Of a stretch of 64,000 nt of DNA, positions 15,306 to 23,968 are shown piece after piece (the first letter of the stretch is position 1; each line of letters starts with the position of its first letter). Source of the DNA: [Ruminococcus] lactaris ATCC 29176 (lineage in GTDB: Bacteria > Bacillota > Clostridia > Lachnospirales > Lachnospiraceae); NCBI RefSeq assembly GCF_025152405.1, contig NZ_CP102292.1, positions 2,480,001-2,544,000 of the forward strand. Reading direction: 5' to 3'. The translations under genes and the position numbers were made by a program. The notes under the pieces were generated by a model. It did no database searches and was not told the DNA's origin. It saw only the letters and a program-made list of their open reading frames with translations.

Positions 15306-16682
15306 TTAGCTTGTTTCTTGACTACTCAGGAAAAATATTTCTACCCTCGCCCCACCTGTATTTTCAGAATTTGAAAGTTTAATACCTCCACCATATTTTT
15401 CAGCCACAGTTTTTGCAAAAAATAGTCCCATCCCATAATGGGCTTCGCCATTTCTACTTGTGTCATCCATAAAAAACTGCTCTGTGCCATGCAATAATGC
15501 TTCTTTTGTAAATCCTGATCCGCTATCCTCCACAATGAATGTCAGCCGGCCATCCTGCTCCTTTGCGTCAATATAAATGATTCCATTTTCTTTTGTATGC
15601 TCCACTGCATTCTGAATCATATTCATTACGGCCCGGAACATTGGATCATAAGCAATCGTTACCTTTTTATCACTTTGTCCCGCCTTCCAATCTATCTTCT
15701 GGTGATAGCTTTCTACCAGTCCGAGTGCCTGTTCCTTTATATCTGCGAAAAAATCTTCTAACCTCACCGTTGTATAGGTAACATCACTGCAATTCCATGA
15801 TTTTGTGACATCTATCAACTGTTTTACATAACTTTGTATCTGTGTTGTGCCGTTCAAAACATAAGTGATATTTTTCTTCTGTTCTGTGGTCAGTTCAGTC
15901 TCTGAAAGTAGTTCTGCATTTCCCCGTACAATCGTAAGAGGTGTTTTAATATCATGCGCCAAAGCAGACATCTGCTGTTTCTTTTCCTGCTCTGTTTTCC
16001 ACTGCTTTTCTAAAGATTCTCGCAATGCATCTCGCATATCATCGATTGCCGATAAACAGTCATCAAACTCTTTGATACCGGAACAGGATGTCTCATATTC
16101 CAGATTTTGATCCTTTATTTGTCCGATTGCGTCTAATACAGGCTGCATCTGCTTTTTGATTCTTTTTCCAAAACGTATGGACGGAATGATGATAATCGCT
16201 ACCGCTCCAATCACAGACATAATAATCATCACATTCTGTGGTCCTATAAAATGCTCCCTCAAAAAAGCTGAATGATATTGAGGTGTCAGGCGATATTGCA
16301 ATACAACATATTCATTTTCCCTTACAATTACTTTATAAAAATATTTCCCGGATGCGTTTCCGTACTTTGCAACATTCCATGCTATCTGTTCGTATTGTTC
16401 TGACAGATCTCCACCTATTTTCTCTCCATTCTCTGAAAAGATTACATAATCACAAAGTGCGGGAATCATCTCAGCAGTCACTTTATCTGCACGTAGAATC
16501 GTATCATATGCTTCATTAATCTTTTGCTCTGCATAATTCGCCGGATAGATACAGCCCACACTAATCAAAAGGTACAGCAGCAGATAAGCAACAATCACCA
16601 AACCAACTAATGATCCAAGCATGACCAGTACATATCTCATAAAAATCCTGCTGAGTGCATTGCTTCTCTTTACTCTTCCCAT
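15306..16682 (-). CDS. Sensor histidine kinase of the immunity operon
   Basis: A 458-residue membrane kinase. TM1 is at ~18-38, an extracytoplasmic sensor region at ~39-150, TM2 at ~153-172, then a linker. The H-box is ALAHDIKTPLTIVRGNAELL, with the phospho-accepting His. The ATPase part has the N-box FRAVMNMIQNAVEHTKENG, G1 VEDSGSGF and G2 YGMGLFFAKTVAEKYGG. The start overlaps the end of the response-regulator gene. In related clusters (for example CprK of Clostridioides difficile) the kinase senses lantibiotics and switches on the ABC transporter genes next to it; that role is inferred from the neighbours. Confidence 0.92.
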   Translation of the reverse strand: MGRVKRSNALSRIFMRYVLVMLGSLVGLVIVAYLLLYLLISVGCIYPANYAEQKINEAYDTILRADKVTAEMIPALCDYVIFSENGEKIGGDLSEQYEQIAWNVAKYGNASGKYFYKVIVRENEYVVLQYRLTPQYHSAFLREHFIGPQNVMIIMSVIGAVAIIIIPSIRFGKRIKKQMQPVLDAIGQIKDQNLEYETSCSGIKEFDDCLSAIDDMRDALRESLEKQWKTEQEKKQQMSALAHDIKTPLTIVRGNAELLSETELTTEQKKNITYVLNGTTQIQSYVKQLIDVTKSWNCSDVTYTTVRLEDFFADIKEQALGLVESYHQKIDWKAGQSDKKVTIAYDPMFRAVMNMIQNAVEHTKENGIIYIDAKEQDGRLTFIVEDSGSGFTKEALLHGTEQFFMDDTSRNGEAHYGMGLFFAKTVAEKYGGGIKLSNSENTGGARVEIFFLSSQETS

Positions 16683-17332
16683 TTATATCCAATCCCCCAG
16701 ACTGTTTTTATCGGTGTATAATCATAATCCGCAAATTTTGCTCTTATATTTTTGATATGCGTGATTATAGTACTGTCATTACTCTCATTGTCAAAGCCAA
16801 AGACCGCTTCCAATATCTGTTCCTTCGAGAAAACCTGTCCTCTGTTTTTAGCCAGAAATTCACAGATTTCGTACTCCGCTTTCGTAAGAGGAAGTTCCTT
16901 ATCATCAACCAATAGTTTCTTTTGAGATATTTGAATACAGACCCTCCCCAAAACCATCCGGACAGAATGTTCCCTGTGCTCTCTTCTAAGATGTGCATTG
17001 ATCCTTGCCCGAAGTTCCATCACTCCAAATGGCTTTGAAATATAATCATCTGCTCCTAAAGAAAGTCCGTTTACCAGACTGTTTTCCTCCGTTTTTGCCG
17101 TAAGAAACAAAATCGGACAATCCACAAGTGCCCTGATTCTTTTGCATAATTCAAAGCCGTCCATTCCAGGCATCATAATGTCAAGTAAAATCAGGTCATA
17201 ACGATGTAATTCTTCCATATTAATTTTTAGTGGATTACTTACTTTGGTAACCAGATGTCCATCCTTATTCAAAATGCTTTCTATCATTTCCAAAATTGCC
17301 GGTTCATCATCAACTGCCAGTATTTTTGCCAT
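16670..17332 (-). CDS. OmpR-type response regulator of the immunity operon
   Basis: A 220-residue regulator. The receiver domain has the acidic pair DDE near residues 8-10, the phosphorylation site in LILLDIMMPGMDGFE and the conserved Lys in SKPFGVMELRARI. The C-terminal winged helix (LPLTKAEYEICEFLAKNRGQ through IKTVWGIGYKWEE) binds DNA. I start at 17,332, 14 nt past the permease stop with a GAGGGA site, not at the longer upstream frame inside the permease gene. It probably activates the five-gene operon. Confidence 0.93.
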   Translation of the reverse strand: MAKILAVDDEPAILEMIESILNKDGHLVTKVSNPLKINMEELHRYDLILLDIMMPGMDGFELCKRIRALVDCPILFLTAKTEENSLVNGLSLGADDYISKPFGVMELRARINAHLRREHREHSVRMVLGRVCIQISQKKLLVDDKELPLTKAEYEICEFLAKNRGQVFSKEQILEAVFGFDNESNDSTIITHIKNIRAKFADYDYTPIKTVWGIGYKWEE

Positions 17333-17346
17333 AGTTTCCCTCGATT

Positions 17347-18087
17347 CTATTCCGATATTCTGTTTCCTTCCCAGTGGTTTACCCACCAAAAATAGTATAC
17401 CATACTAATCCCTGTAAATATTAAGCAACCTGGTATGAATGACAACCATTCACCTACACTAGTTTCTCCCAATACAGATTGCAGATAAGTATATGGTACT
17501 CTACCCGTCCAGCAGACAAATACATATTTCCACACATAATCTCCAAGTCCGGTAAGCATCAATGCACTAATTAGTCCTGATATAATCCCTGCTCCAATGG
17601 ATACCCCTTTTCCAAACTGAAAAGCCAGAATCAGCTGCCACAGATAAAGTGGAACACTGCTTCCCCACAGCAGCAATGCTGCAAATATACATCCTTTCAT
17701 GATTTCGATATCGCTTGATGCGATTCTTCCAAATCCAATTCCGAATATGATTGCTGTCAATAGGATAGAGCACAGACACAAAACCAGTAGCATCAACAGT
17801 TTCGATAAAAATGCTGCAGGTTTATCCGGTAAAGACAACAGATTTTGAAAATCACCTGCATTTTGTTCCTGTTCCATCACACTTGCTGTAAAAATTCCAA
17901 TAAGTACCGGAAGTCCTGCTCCTATTGCCTGATAAAATGCAATCACTTTCATATTTTCATTCCATGGTGAAAAAAAGTAATATATTAAAAATATAACGCT
18001 GGTTATAATCGGAATCAGTAAGTGTGCCAGAATCACAGATGTTCCTTTCATCTTTCGCAAGTCTGCATTAAGAGATCTTCCAATCAT
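17347..18087 (-). CDS. Lantibiotic-immunity ABC transporter permease, MutG/LanG type
   Basis: A 246-residue membrane protein with about six hydrophobic segments: VILAHLLIPIITSVIFLIYY, an IGAGLPVLIGIFTASVM region, LLMLLVLCLCSILLTAIIFG, and three more. The N-terminal RSLNADLRKMKGTSV stretch is typical of LanG-type subunits. It forms a membrane pair with the preceding permease and takes energy from the LanF-like ATPase, expelling lantibiotics from the membrane. The ATG begins 1 nt after the previous stop. Confidence 0.85.
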   Translation of the reverse strand: MIGRSLNADLRKMKGTSVILAHLLIPIITSVIFLIYYFFSPWNENMKVIAFYQAIGAGLPVLIGIFTASVMEQEQNAGDFQNLLSLPDKPAAFLSKLLMLLVLCLCSILLTAIIFGIGFGRIASSDIEIMKGCIFAALLLWGSSVPLYLWQLILAFQFGKGVSIGAGIISGLISALMLTGLGDYVWKYVFVCWTGRVPYTYLQSVLGETSVGEWLSFIPGCLIFTGISMVYYFWWVNHWEGNRISE

Positions 18088-18088
18088 C

Positions 18089-18820
18089 TTATTTCACCTC
18101 TCTTCTCTCAAACCATTTCAAAAACAGAACCGTTACAAAAACAAACCAGATGATTGAGAGACACATTCCCGGAACAATGACTCCCGTATCCAAAAGAGGA
18201 TTCCCTGCTTCTGCGGCAAGTCCATTTGGTAAAACATGAAGCAACGGGCACATCATTCGCATAGGGATTGCAGAAACAAGTACATACCAGATTCTGGTTT
18301 GTGATATTACCACACCGCTGACGGTAATAAATAGGCAGACGAACAGGTTTACAATCATTCCAAATCGTTCACTTAAAAATAAAGCTACCGGAATCTCCCA
18401 TAACTCAGAAACCGTCAGAAACAATACTGCAATCAACGCTCCTCCAACTGGAACATGTGTCGTTAGAAGAAAGCCTCCAAGCGTTGCTCCTGCAAACACA
18501 ATCACATTAGAAAACAAAATCATGTACCCAATATAAATAATTTTCCCCAGCAACAATTTTCTTCTGTCTGTGGGAATAGTCATTAAATGATAGTATTTTA
18601 TCTTTTTCTCCTGCGCCACAGAAAGATAACAAAATAGAGCAATCATCCCCGGCAGCAAAAGTGTATACCACCAGTTCCAAACACTTTCTGCATAAGCATT
18701 TGTCATCCCAAGAGTAAATATAAATGCCATGACAAATGTAAGAAGAGGAAATCCCCAGATAAACTTTTTTCGCATGGTTCTTTTGGCTTTTTGATGTTCT
18801 GCTTTTATAATATTAACCAT
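18089..18820 (-). CDS. Lantibiotic-immunity ABC transporter permease, MutE/EpiE type
   Basis: A 243-residue membrane protein with six hydrophobic stretches, including FIWGFPLLTFVMAFIFTLGM and a conserved WNWWYTLLLPGMIALF segment found in the MutE/EpiE family. The ATG at 18,820 overlaps the last codons of the ATPase gene, giving translational coupling. It acts with the other permease and the ATPase to protect the cell from membrane-active peptides. Confidence 0.87.
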   Translation of the reverse strand: MVNIIKAEHQKAKRTMRKKFIWGFPLLTFVMAFIFTLGMTNAYAESVWNWWYTLLLPGMIALFCYLSVAQEKKIKYYHLMTIPTDRRKLLLGKIIYIGYMILFSNVIVFAGATLGGFLLTTHVPVGGALIAVLFLTVSELWEIPVALFLSERFGMIVNLFVCLFITVSGVVISQTRIWYVLVSAIPMRMMCPLLHVLPNGLAAEAGNPLLDTGVIVPGMCLSIIWFVFVTVLFLKWFERREVK

Positions 18821-19526
18821 GGATTTCACCTGCTTTCTGGTTTTTTCTTACCACATTCATAAACAAATCTTCAAGATTATCTCCCTGCTTTAATGCTCCT
18901 TCGTATCCTAAGATTCCACCTGAAATAATCCCGACTTTATCTGCAAGTAACTGTACCTCTGAGAGAATATGACTGGAGAGAATTACAGTGATTCCCTGTT
19001 CCGGAAAAGACCGGATCAGCTCTCGTAATTCCTCGATGCCTATTGGATCTAATCCATTCGTAGGTTCATCCAATATCAAAAGTTCCGGTTCTCCAAGCAA
19101 TGCCATTGCAATGCCTAGTCTTTGCTTCATCCCCAAAGAGAACTGTCCTGCTTTCTTCTTTCCGGTGTTTGTAAGTGATACAATCTGCAAGACCTCATCA
19201 ATTCTGTTTTCATCTGTACCAAGCAATAATTGTCTTACCTTCAAATTCTCTCTGGCGGAAAGATTTTCATAAATAGGCGGATTTTCAATTAACGCTCCTA
19301 TTTTTGATAAATCTTTCCTATCCAAAAGTTTTCCATCAAAGTAAATCTTTCCTGCAGTTGGTTTCATCATACCGGTCAGCATTTTCAATGTGGTAGATTT
19401 ACCAGCGCCATTCGGTCCAAGCAGTCCATAAATCTGTCCCTTTTCGATATTAAGTGAAACATTATTTACCGCTTTCTGTTTTCTAAAATATTTACATAGA
19501 TTTTGTGTCTGTAACATCATTTCCAT
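18813..19526 (-). CDS. Lantibiotic-immunity ABC transporter ATP-binding protein, LanF/BcrA type
   Basis: A 237-residue ATPase with Walker A LLGPNGAGKSTTLKML, Q-loop region LIENPPIYENLSARENL, ABC signature FSLGMKQRLGIAMALL, Walker B LLILDEPTNGLDPIG and switch His in LSSHILSEVQ. It leads a five-gene operon (ATPase, two permeases, regulator, kinase) with overlaps or gaps of less than 15 nt. No lantibiotic precursor or synthetase gene is present, so this is stand-alone resistance rather than producer immunity. AAGGAAGG lies about 9 nt before the ATG. Confidence 0.92.
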   Translation of the reverse strand: MEMMLQTQNLCKYFRKQKAVNNVSLNIEKGQIYGLLGPNGAGKSTTLKMLTGMMKPTAGKIYFDGKLLDRKDLSKIGALIENPPIYENLSARENLKVRQLLLGTDENRIDEVLQIVSLTNTGKKKAGQFSLGMKQRLGIAMALLGEPELLILDEPTNGLDPIGIEELRELIRSFPEQGITVILSSHILSEVQLLADKVGIISGGILGYEGALKQGDNLEDLFMNVVRKNQKAGEIHG

Positions 19527-19604
19527 CTTTACTATCCTTCCTTCTATATTTCATTTCTTACTGAAATATAACCTAACAGAAAAAAATAAAGATTTGATGA
19601 AGAT

Positions 19605-19739
19605 TTATTCCCGTATGGAATAAACCATCAATTGAATATCATTATCAGAACTCGGCTTTCCACTGAAATCAGCAAAGCTGTTACAAATACGAAGTCCTAA
19701 TTTACAGAATATCTCCGTGATTTCATCCAAACTATATAA
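19605..19739 (-). pseudogene. SAM-dependent methyltransferase C-terminal remnant
   Basis: A startless frame reads LYSLDEITEIFCKLGLRICN then SFADFSGKPSSDNDIQLMVY and a stop. This matches the usual end of small class I methyltransferases (a YSLEEI and SADFSGKPS-like pattern). The 5' part is cut off at the lysS terminator. It is a leftover from element rearrangement. Confidence 0.6.
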
Positions 19740-19743
19740 CTAT

Positions 19744-19781
19744 TATAAAAAAAGTAGCAGGCATTAATTGTCTGCTACTTT
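19744..19781 (-). terminator. Terminator after lysS
   Basis: The 8-bp stem AGTAGCAG/CTGCTACT is followed by TTTTTTT on the minus strand. This is the tail terminator of the element-side lysS end. Confidence 0.85.
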
Positions 19782-19844
19782 TAACTAAACGTGTTCTCTT
19801 TAAATCAATGATTTTATTTTTCTGAATTTTGATATCTTTTAATT

Positions 19845-21926
19845 CTAGTATAACTTTGCGCCTGCCGGAATGTGATTATCAACCATAACAAGATGCAGTT
19901 CTTCATCCTCTGAATCTTTCAGATTATTCACTGCTGAAAGCAACATACCACAAGATTCAATTCCCATCATTTTTCTCGGTGGCAGGTTAGTGATCGCAAT
20001 AAGTGTCTTTCCAACTAATTCTTCTGGTTCGTAATATGCATGAATACCAGAAAGGATTGTTCTATCAATACCTGTTCCGTCATCAAGAGTGAACTGTAAC
20101 AGTTTCTTTGACTTCGGTACTGCAACACACTCTTTCACCTTTACTGCACGGAAGTCTGACTTGCTGAATGTATCAAAATCTACCTCTTCCTCAAACAAAG
20201 GCTCAATCTTTACATTTGAAAAATCAATCTTCTCTTCTTTAGTCGCAATCTGGTCGCATTTTTCTGCTTCGTTACTCTTAGATGCCTTATTTTCCTGCTT
20301 ATCTGCGCCGATAGACTTCATTGTCGGGAACAGCAACACATCTCTGATTGCCTCTGCACCTGTCAGGAGCATACACATACGGTCGATACCGAATCCGATA
20401 CCACCTGTTGGCGGCATACCGATCTCCAATGCATTCATGAAGTCTTCATCTGTTGTGTTGGCTTCATCATCGCCCTGTGCAAGCAGTTCTTCCTGTGCTT
20501 TGAAACGCTCTCTCTGGTCGATCGGGTCATTCAGCTCGGAGTAAGCATTTGCCATCTCCCAACCATTCATGAAGAACTCGAAACGCTCTACATATTCCGG
20601 ATTTTCCGGTTTTTTCTTTGTAAGAGGTGAAATCTCGATCGGATGATCCATAACAAATGTAGGCTGAAGCAGATGTTCCTCTACATACTCTTCAAAGAAC
20701 AGATTCAGGATATCGCCCTTTTTATGTCTTTCTTCAAATTCGATATTATGCTCTTTTGCGATTGCTCTCGCCTGCTCAAGATCCTTTACTTCATTCCAGT
20801 CAACGCCTGCATATTTCTTAACCGCATCAACCATTGTAATACGCTCAAACGGCTTCCCGAGATCCATCTCGATTCCCTTATATACGATATGAGTTGTTCC
20901 AAGAACTTCCTGTGCAACAAAACGGTACAGGTTCTCTGTCAGATCCATCATGCCATGGTAATCTGTATATGCCTGGTAAAGCTCCATCAAAGTAAACTCA
21001 GGATTATGTCTTGTATCAAGGCCTTCATTACGGAATACACGACCAATCTCGTATACCTTCTCAAGACCTCCAACGATCAGTCTCTTCAGGTACAGTTCCA
21101 GCGAAATACGAAGCTTCAGATCTTCATTCAGGGCATTAAAATGCGTCTCGAATGGTCTTGCTGCTGCTCCACCTGCATTGGCTACAAGCATCGGAGTCTC
21201 AACTTCCATAAATCCTTTTCCGCTTAAATATTTACGGATTGCACTGAGGATTTTGGAACGCTTAATAAATGTATCCTTTGTATCGCTGTTCATAATCAGG
21301 TCAACGTATCTCTGACGGTAGCGTGTATCTGTATCTGTCAGACCGTGGAACTTCTCCGGGAGCATCTGTAAACTCTTGGAAAGGAGTGTCATCTTCTCTG
21401 CATGGATGGAGATTTCTCCTGTTCTTGTTCTGAAAGCAAATCCTTCCAGTCCGAAAATATCACCGATATCAGATTTCTTAAAATCAGCATAAGAGTCTGT
21501 TCCGATTGCATCTCTGGCAACATATACCTGGATATTTCCCTGTAAATCCTGGATATTACAGAAAGAAGCTTTTCCCATAACTCTCTTGAACATCATACGT
21601 CCTGCGATTGCTACATGGATCGGATTTGCATCCATAATGCTTCTTCTCTCTTCGTAATCCTTTTTAAGAGCCTCTTTTGCCTGCTCTTCATCCATTCCTT
21701 CTACGTTCGGCTCCTGGTGATCCTTTAAAAGCTCAGCCTCATGTGCCTCATAAAGATCCTTTACCTCAAGTGAATGATGCGTCTGATCAAACTTTGTGAT
21801 CTGGAACGGATCTCTTCCGTTCTGCTGCAGTTCTGCGAGTTTATCACGGCGAACCTTTCTCAACTGATTCATATCCGGTTCCTGTGTGTTCTTCTGATTC
21901 TGTCCCACTGTCTGTTCTCCTTCCAT
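19845..21926 (-). CDS. lysS: Lysyl-tRNA synthetase with C-terminal tRNA-binding domain
   Basis: A class II LysRS of 693 residues, about 190 longer than the usual ~500. An N-terminal OB-fold anticodon-binding domain (~60-170) precedes the catalytic domain, with motif 2 FRNEGLDTRHNPEFTLMELY and motif 3 GIGFGIDRMCMLLTG. The usual LysRS end is reached at FPTMK (536 is the Met), where the att core lies. Residues ~540-580 are a charged linker, and ~585-693 an EMAP-II/Trbp111-like domain ending PAGAKLY that helps bind tRNA. The tail is probably supplied by the integrated element, while the displaced tail lies at 7,346. The upstream ribosome site is weak (AGGG). The gene ends with TAG. Confidence 0.95.
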   Translation of the reverse strand: MEGEQTVGQNQKNTQEPDMNQLRKVRRDKLAELQQNGRDPFQITKFDQTHHSLEVKDLYEAHEAELLKDHQEPNVEGMDEEQAKEALKKDYEERRSIMDANPIHVAIAGRMMFKRVMGKASFCNIQDLQGNIQVYVARDAIGTDSYADFKKSDIGDIFGLEGFAFRTRTGEISIHAEKMTLLSKSLQMLPEKFHGLTDTDTRYRQRYVDLIMNSDTKDTFIKRSKILSAIRKYLSGKGFMEVETPMLVANAGGAAARPFETHFNALNEDLKLRISLELYLKRLIVGGLEKVYEIGRVFRNEGLDTRHNPEFTLMELYQAYTDYHGMMDLTENLYRFVAQEVLGTTHIVYKGIEMDLGKPFERITMVDAVKKYAGVDWNEVKDLEQARAIAKEHNIEFEERHKKGDILNLFFEEYVEEHLLQPTFVMDHPIEISPLTKKKPENPEYVERFEFFMNGWEMANAYSELNDPIDQRERFKAQEELLAQGDDEANTTDEDFMNALEIGMPPTGGIGFGIDRMCMLLTGAEAIRDVLLFPTMKSIGADKQENKASKSNEAEKCDQIATKEEKIDFSNVKIEPLFEEEVDFDTFSKSDFRAVKVKECVAVPKSKKLLQFTLDDGTGIDRTILSGIHAYYEPEELVGKTLIAITNLPPRKMMGIESCGMLLSAVNNLKDSEDEELHLVMVDNHIPAGAKLY
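20314..20330. other. Right attachment core (att) inside lysS
   Basis: The same 17 bp as at 7,797-7,813, spanning the codons for FPTMKS. To its right is the lysS catalytic domain and to its left the element-side tail. Confidence 0.75.
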
Positions 21927-22016
21927 ATTGTCTGCCCTGCGTCAGTCCGTTTCAGATGAATGACGCAGAAAACGTATCTCTTTCTGCCGCTTTCAGGTTG
22001 CCCTTTAAGCGAACTA

Positions 22017-22042
22017 AGACCTCTTAATTATTTAAGAGGTCT
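22017..22042 (-). terminator. Hairpin after greA
   Basis: AGACCTCTTAA pairs with TTAAGAGGTCT; the T run is short, so termination may be weak and lysS may be partly read from greA. Confidence 0.55.
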
Positions 22043-22064
22043 GTGCTGGTATATCTTATACTGA

Positions 22065-22547
22065 TTATGAACGCTGAATATCAAGTACTTTGTACTGGAT
22101 CACTCCTGCCTGGGTTTCTACGTCAACTACATCGTTCACCTTTTTGCCCATCAGTGCCTGACCTACCGGAGATTCATTGGAAATCTTTCCTTCCAGACTG
22201 TTAGCCTCTGTAGAACCAACAATTTTAAATTCCATCTCCTCGTCAAAAGTAATATCAAATACTTTCACAGTACATCCGACATTGATCTTATCCAGATCTA
22301 CTTCATCCTCAACAACTACCTCTGCATTTTTCAGAATTGCTTCTAATTCTTCGATACGGGCCTCGATATCTCTCTGCTCGTCCTTTGCTGCATCATACTC
22401 AGCATTCTCGGAAAGATCTCCCTGCTCTCTTGCTTCTTTGATCTTGCCTGCTACTTCTTTTCTCTTTACTACCTTCAGATTCTCCAGTTCATCTTCCAGT
22501 GCTTTTAAGCCTGCGTAAGTAAGTAATCTTTTCTTAGCTTCTGCCAT
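22065..22547 (-). CDS. greA: Transcription elongation factor GreA
   Basis: A 160-residue protein with the standard layout: an N-terminal antiparallel coiled coil (residues ~10-77) whose tip carries the acidic residues ([14 protein letters not shown]), inserted into the RNA polymerase secondary channel, and a C-terminal FKBP-like domain ([20 protein letters not shown], then [16 protein letters not shown]). It rescues backtracked polymerase by stimulating RNA cleavage. greA next to lysS and dusB is a frequent order in Clostridia and Bacilli. An AAGGA site precedes the ATG. Confidence 0.97.
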   Translation of the reverse strand: MAEAKKRLLTYAGLKALEDELENLKVVKRKEVAGKIKEAREQGDLSENAEYDAAKDEQRDIEARIEELEAILKNAEVVVEDEVDLDKINVGCTVKVFDITFDEEMEFKIVGSTEANSLEGKISNESPVGQALMGKKVNDVVDVETQAGVIQYKVLDIQRS

Positions 22548-22733
22548 CGGTTACGCTTCCTTTCTGATTCTTTCTTTTCTGTCTATACTTACAGGTTCAA
22601 CCTTGTCCGTATACTGTTCTGACCTGTTCATCTATACAGACTGTACACAACCTGATTTTCACCTGTATGCTGTCATTTAAGTCTATTTCGCAATTTCAAT
22701 ATTATACCCAAACCGCCTGCTGATGTCAAGCAG

Positions 22734-22783
22734 ATTCGGCTTTCGCATTCGGCTTTCGTATTCGGCTTTGTATTCGGTTTTCT
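22734..22783. repeat. Short tandem repeat between greA and dusB
   Basis: About four units of 12-13 bp (ATTCGGCTTTCGC, then variants) in the 267-bp gap. The rest of the gap holds nothing I recognise. Confidence 0.8.
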
Positions 22784-22814
22784 TGCTTTCGCATCCCCGA
22801 TTCTGTACTATGTT

Positions 22815-23777
22815 TTATAGCTGTCTGTACAGCAGATCTTCCAGTTCTGCATAAGACTCAACCCGGTTGATCTCTTCCCGCAGTTTTGCTGAACCCGGCA
22901 GTCCTTTCGTGTACCATGCCACATGCTTTCTCATTTCCCGGATTCCCAGATATTCTCCTTTATATTGAAGCTGAAGCTTTGCATGTCGGAGCATCATTTT
23001 CCGGATTTCTTCATTCGTCGGTCTCGATGGGATCTTCCCTGTTCTTTCATGCTCGATCATCTCAGAAAAGATCCACGGATTTCCCTGGGCTCCCCGGGCG
23101 ATCATCACACCATCACAGCCGGTTTCTTTCACCATGGCATCTGCACGCTCCGGGCTGGTCACATCGCCGTTTCCAATCACAGGAATGGAAACCGCCTCTT
23201 TTACCTGACGAATAATCTCCCAGTCTGCTTTTCCGCTGTAATACTGCTCTCTTGTCCTTCCATGGACTGCAATGGCTGCTGCCCCCGCATCTTCTGCGAT
23301 CTTCGCCATCTCCACTGCATTAATGCAGTTGTCATCAAAGCCTTTTCTTATTTTAACTGTCACCGGTTTCCTGATTGCTTTGACCATAGCACTGATAATT
23401 TCATGTGCCAGCTTTGGATTTTTCATCAATGCCGATCCTTCACCATTTTTCACGACTTTCGGTACAGGACATCCCATATTAATATCCATAATATCAAACG
23501 GTCTTTCCTCGACCCGCTTTGCCATTTCACTCATAATCTGAGGATCTGAACCAAAAAACTGGAGAGATACCGGCTGTTCATCCGGATGGATCTCCAAAAG
23601 CGTCTCTGTATTCTTATTATTATAGAGAATGGCTTTTGCACTGACCATTTCCATGCACAAAAGACCTGCTCCCTGCTCTTTACACAATAAGCGAAACGGC
23701 AGATCTGTCACTCCCGCCATTGGCCCCAGAATATAAGTATTCTCTAAGGTTACATTTCCTATTCTTAACTGTCTCAT
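22815..23777 (-). CDS. dusB: tRNA-dihydrouridine synthase (DusB type)
   Basis: A 320-residue FMN enzyme that reduces uridine to dihydrouridine in tRNA. It is a TIM barrel starting TYILGPMAGVTDLPFRLLCK. The catalytic-cysteine signature is MDINMGCPVPKVVKNGEGSA, the active-site lysine/arginine region is PVTVKIRKGFD with VHGRTREQYYSG, and the FMN phosphate loop is VIGNGDVTSP. The C-terminal helical domain binds tRNA. The ribosome site is weak. It is divergent from lon, with a 190-bp shared upstream region. Confidence 0.95.
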   Translation of the reverse strand: MRQLRIGNVTLENTYILGPMAGVTDLPFRLLCKEQGAGLLCMEMVSAKAILYNNKNTETLLEIHPDEQPVSLQFFGSDPQIMSEMAKRVEERPFDIMDINMGCPVPKVVKNGEGSALMKNPKLAHEIISAMVKAIRKPVTVKIRKGFDDNCINAVEMAKIAEDAGAAAIAVHGRTREQYYSGKADWEIIRQVKEAVSIPVIGNGDVTSPERADAMVKETGCDGVMIARGAQGNPWIFSEMIEHERTGKIPSRPTNEEIRKMMLRHAKLQLQYKGEYLGIREMRKHVAWYTKGLPGSAKLREEINRVESYAELEDLLYRQL

Positions 23778-23873
23778 CGTATTATTCCGTTCTGTTCTTC
23801 TCTATTTCGTTCTTTTCAGATTTTATCGTTTTCATCTTAGACGAAACCATTTTAAAAGTCAACCTTGCCTCTA

Positions 23874-23902
23874 TTGACATTTTTACATTTTTATGCTAGG
23901 TT
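23874..23902 (+). promoter_or_regulatory. Promoter of lon
   Basis: TTGACA (23,874-23,879), 17 nt, TAGGTT (23,897-23,902). The CIRCE-like operator begins 12 bp downstream, at the expected start of transcription. Confidence 0.65.
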
Positions 23903-23913
23903 TCTACTATATA

Positions 23914-23940
23914 TTGGCACTCATTAGTTAAGAGTGCTAA
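23914..23940 (+). promoter_or_regulatory. CIRCE-like operator (HrcA) before lon
   Basis: TTGGCACTC, 9 nt, GAGTGCTAA: the CIRCE consensus TTAGCACTC-N9-GAGTGCTAA with one mismatch. HrcA represses such promoters until heat or misfolding stress. Confidence 0.85.
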
Positions 23941-23968
23941 TAATCTATCAGATGAAAGGAGAATTACT

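Noticed and set aside
22734..22783. CRISPR-like short repeats
   Set aside because: The units are directly adjacent without spacers, so this is a simple tandem repeat. No other CRISPR-like array was seen.
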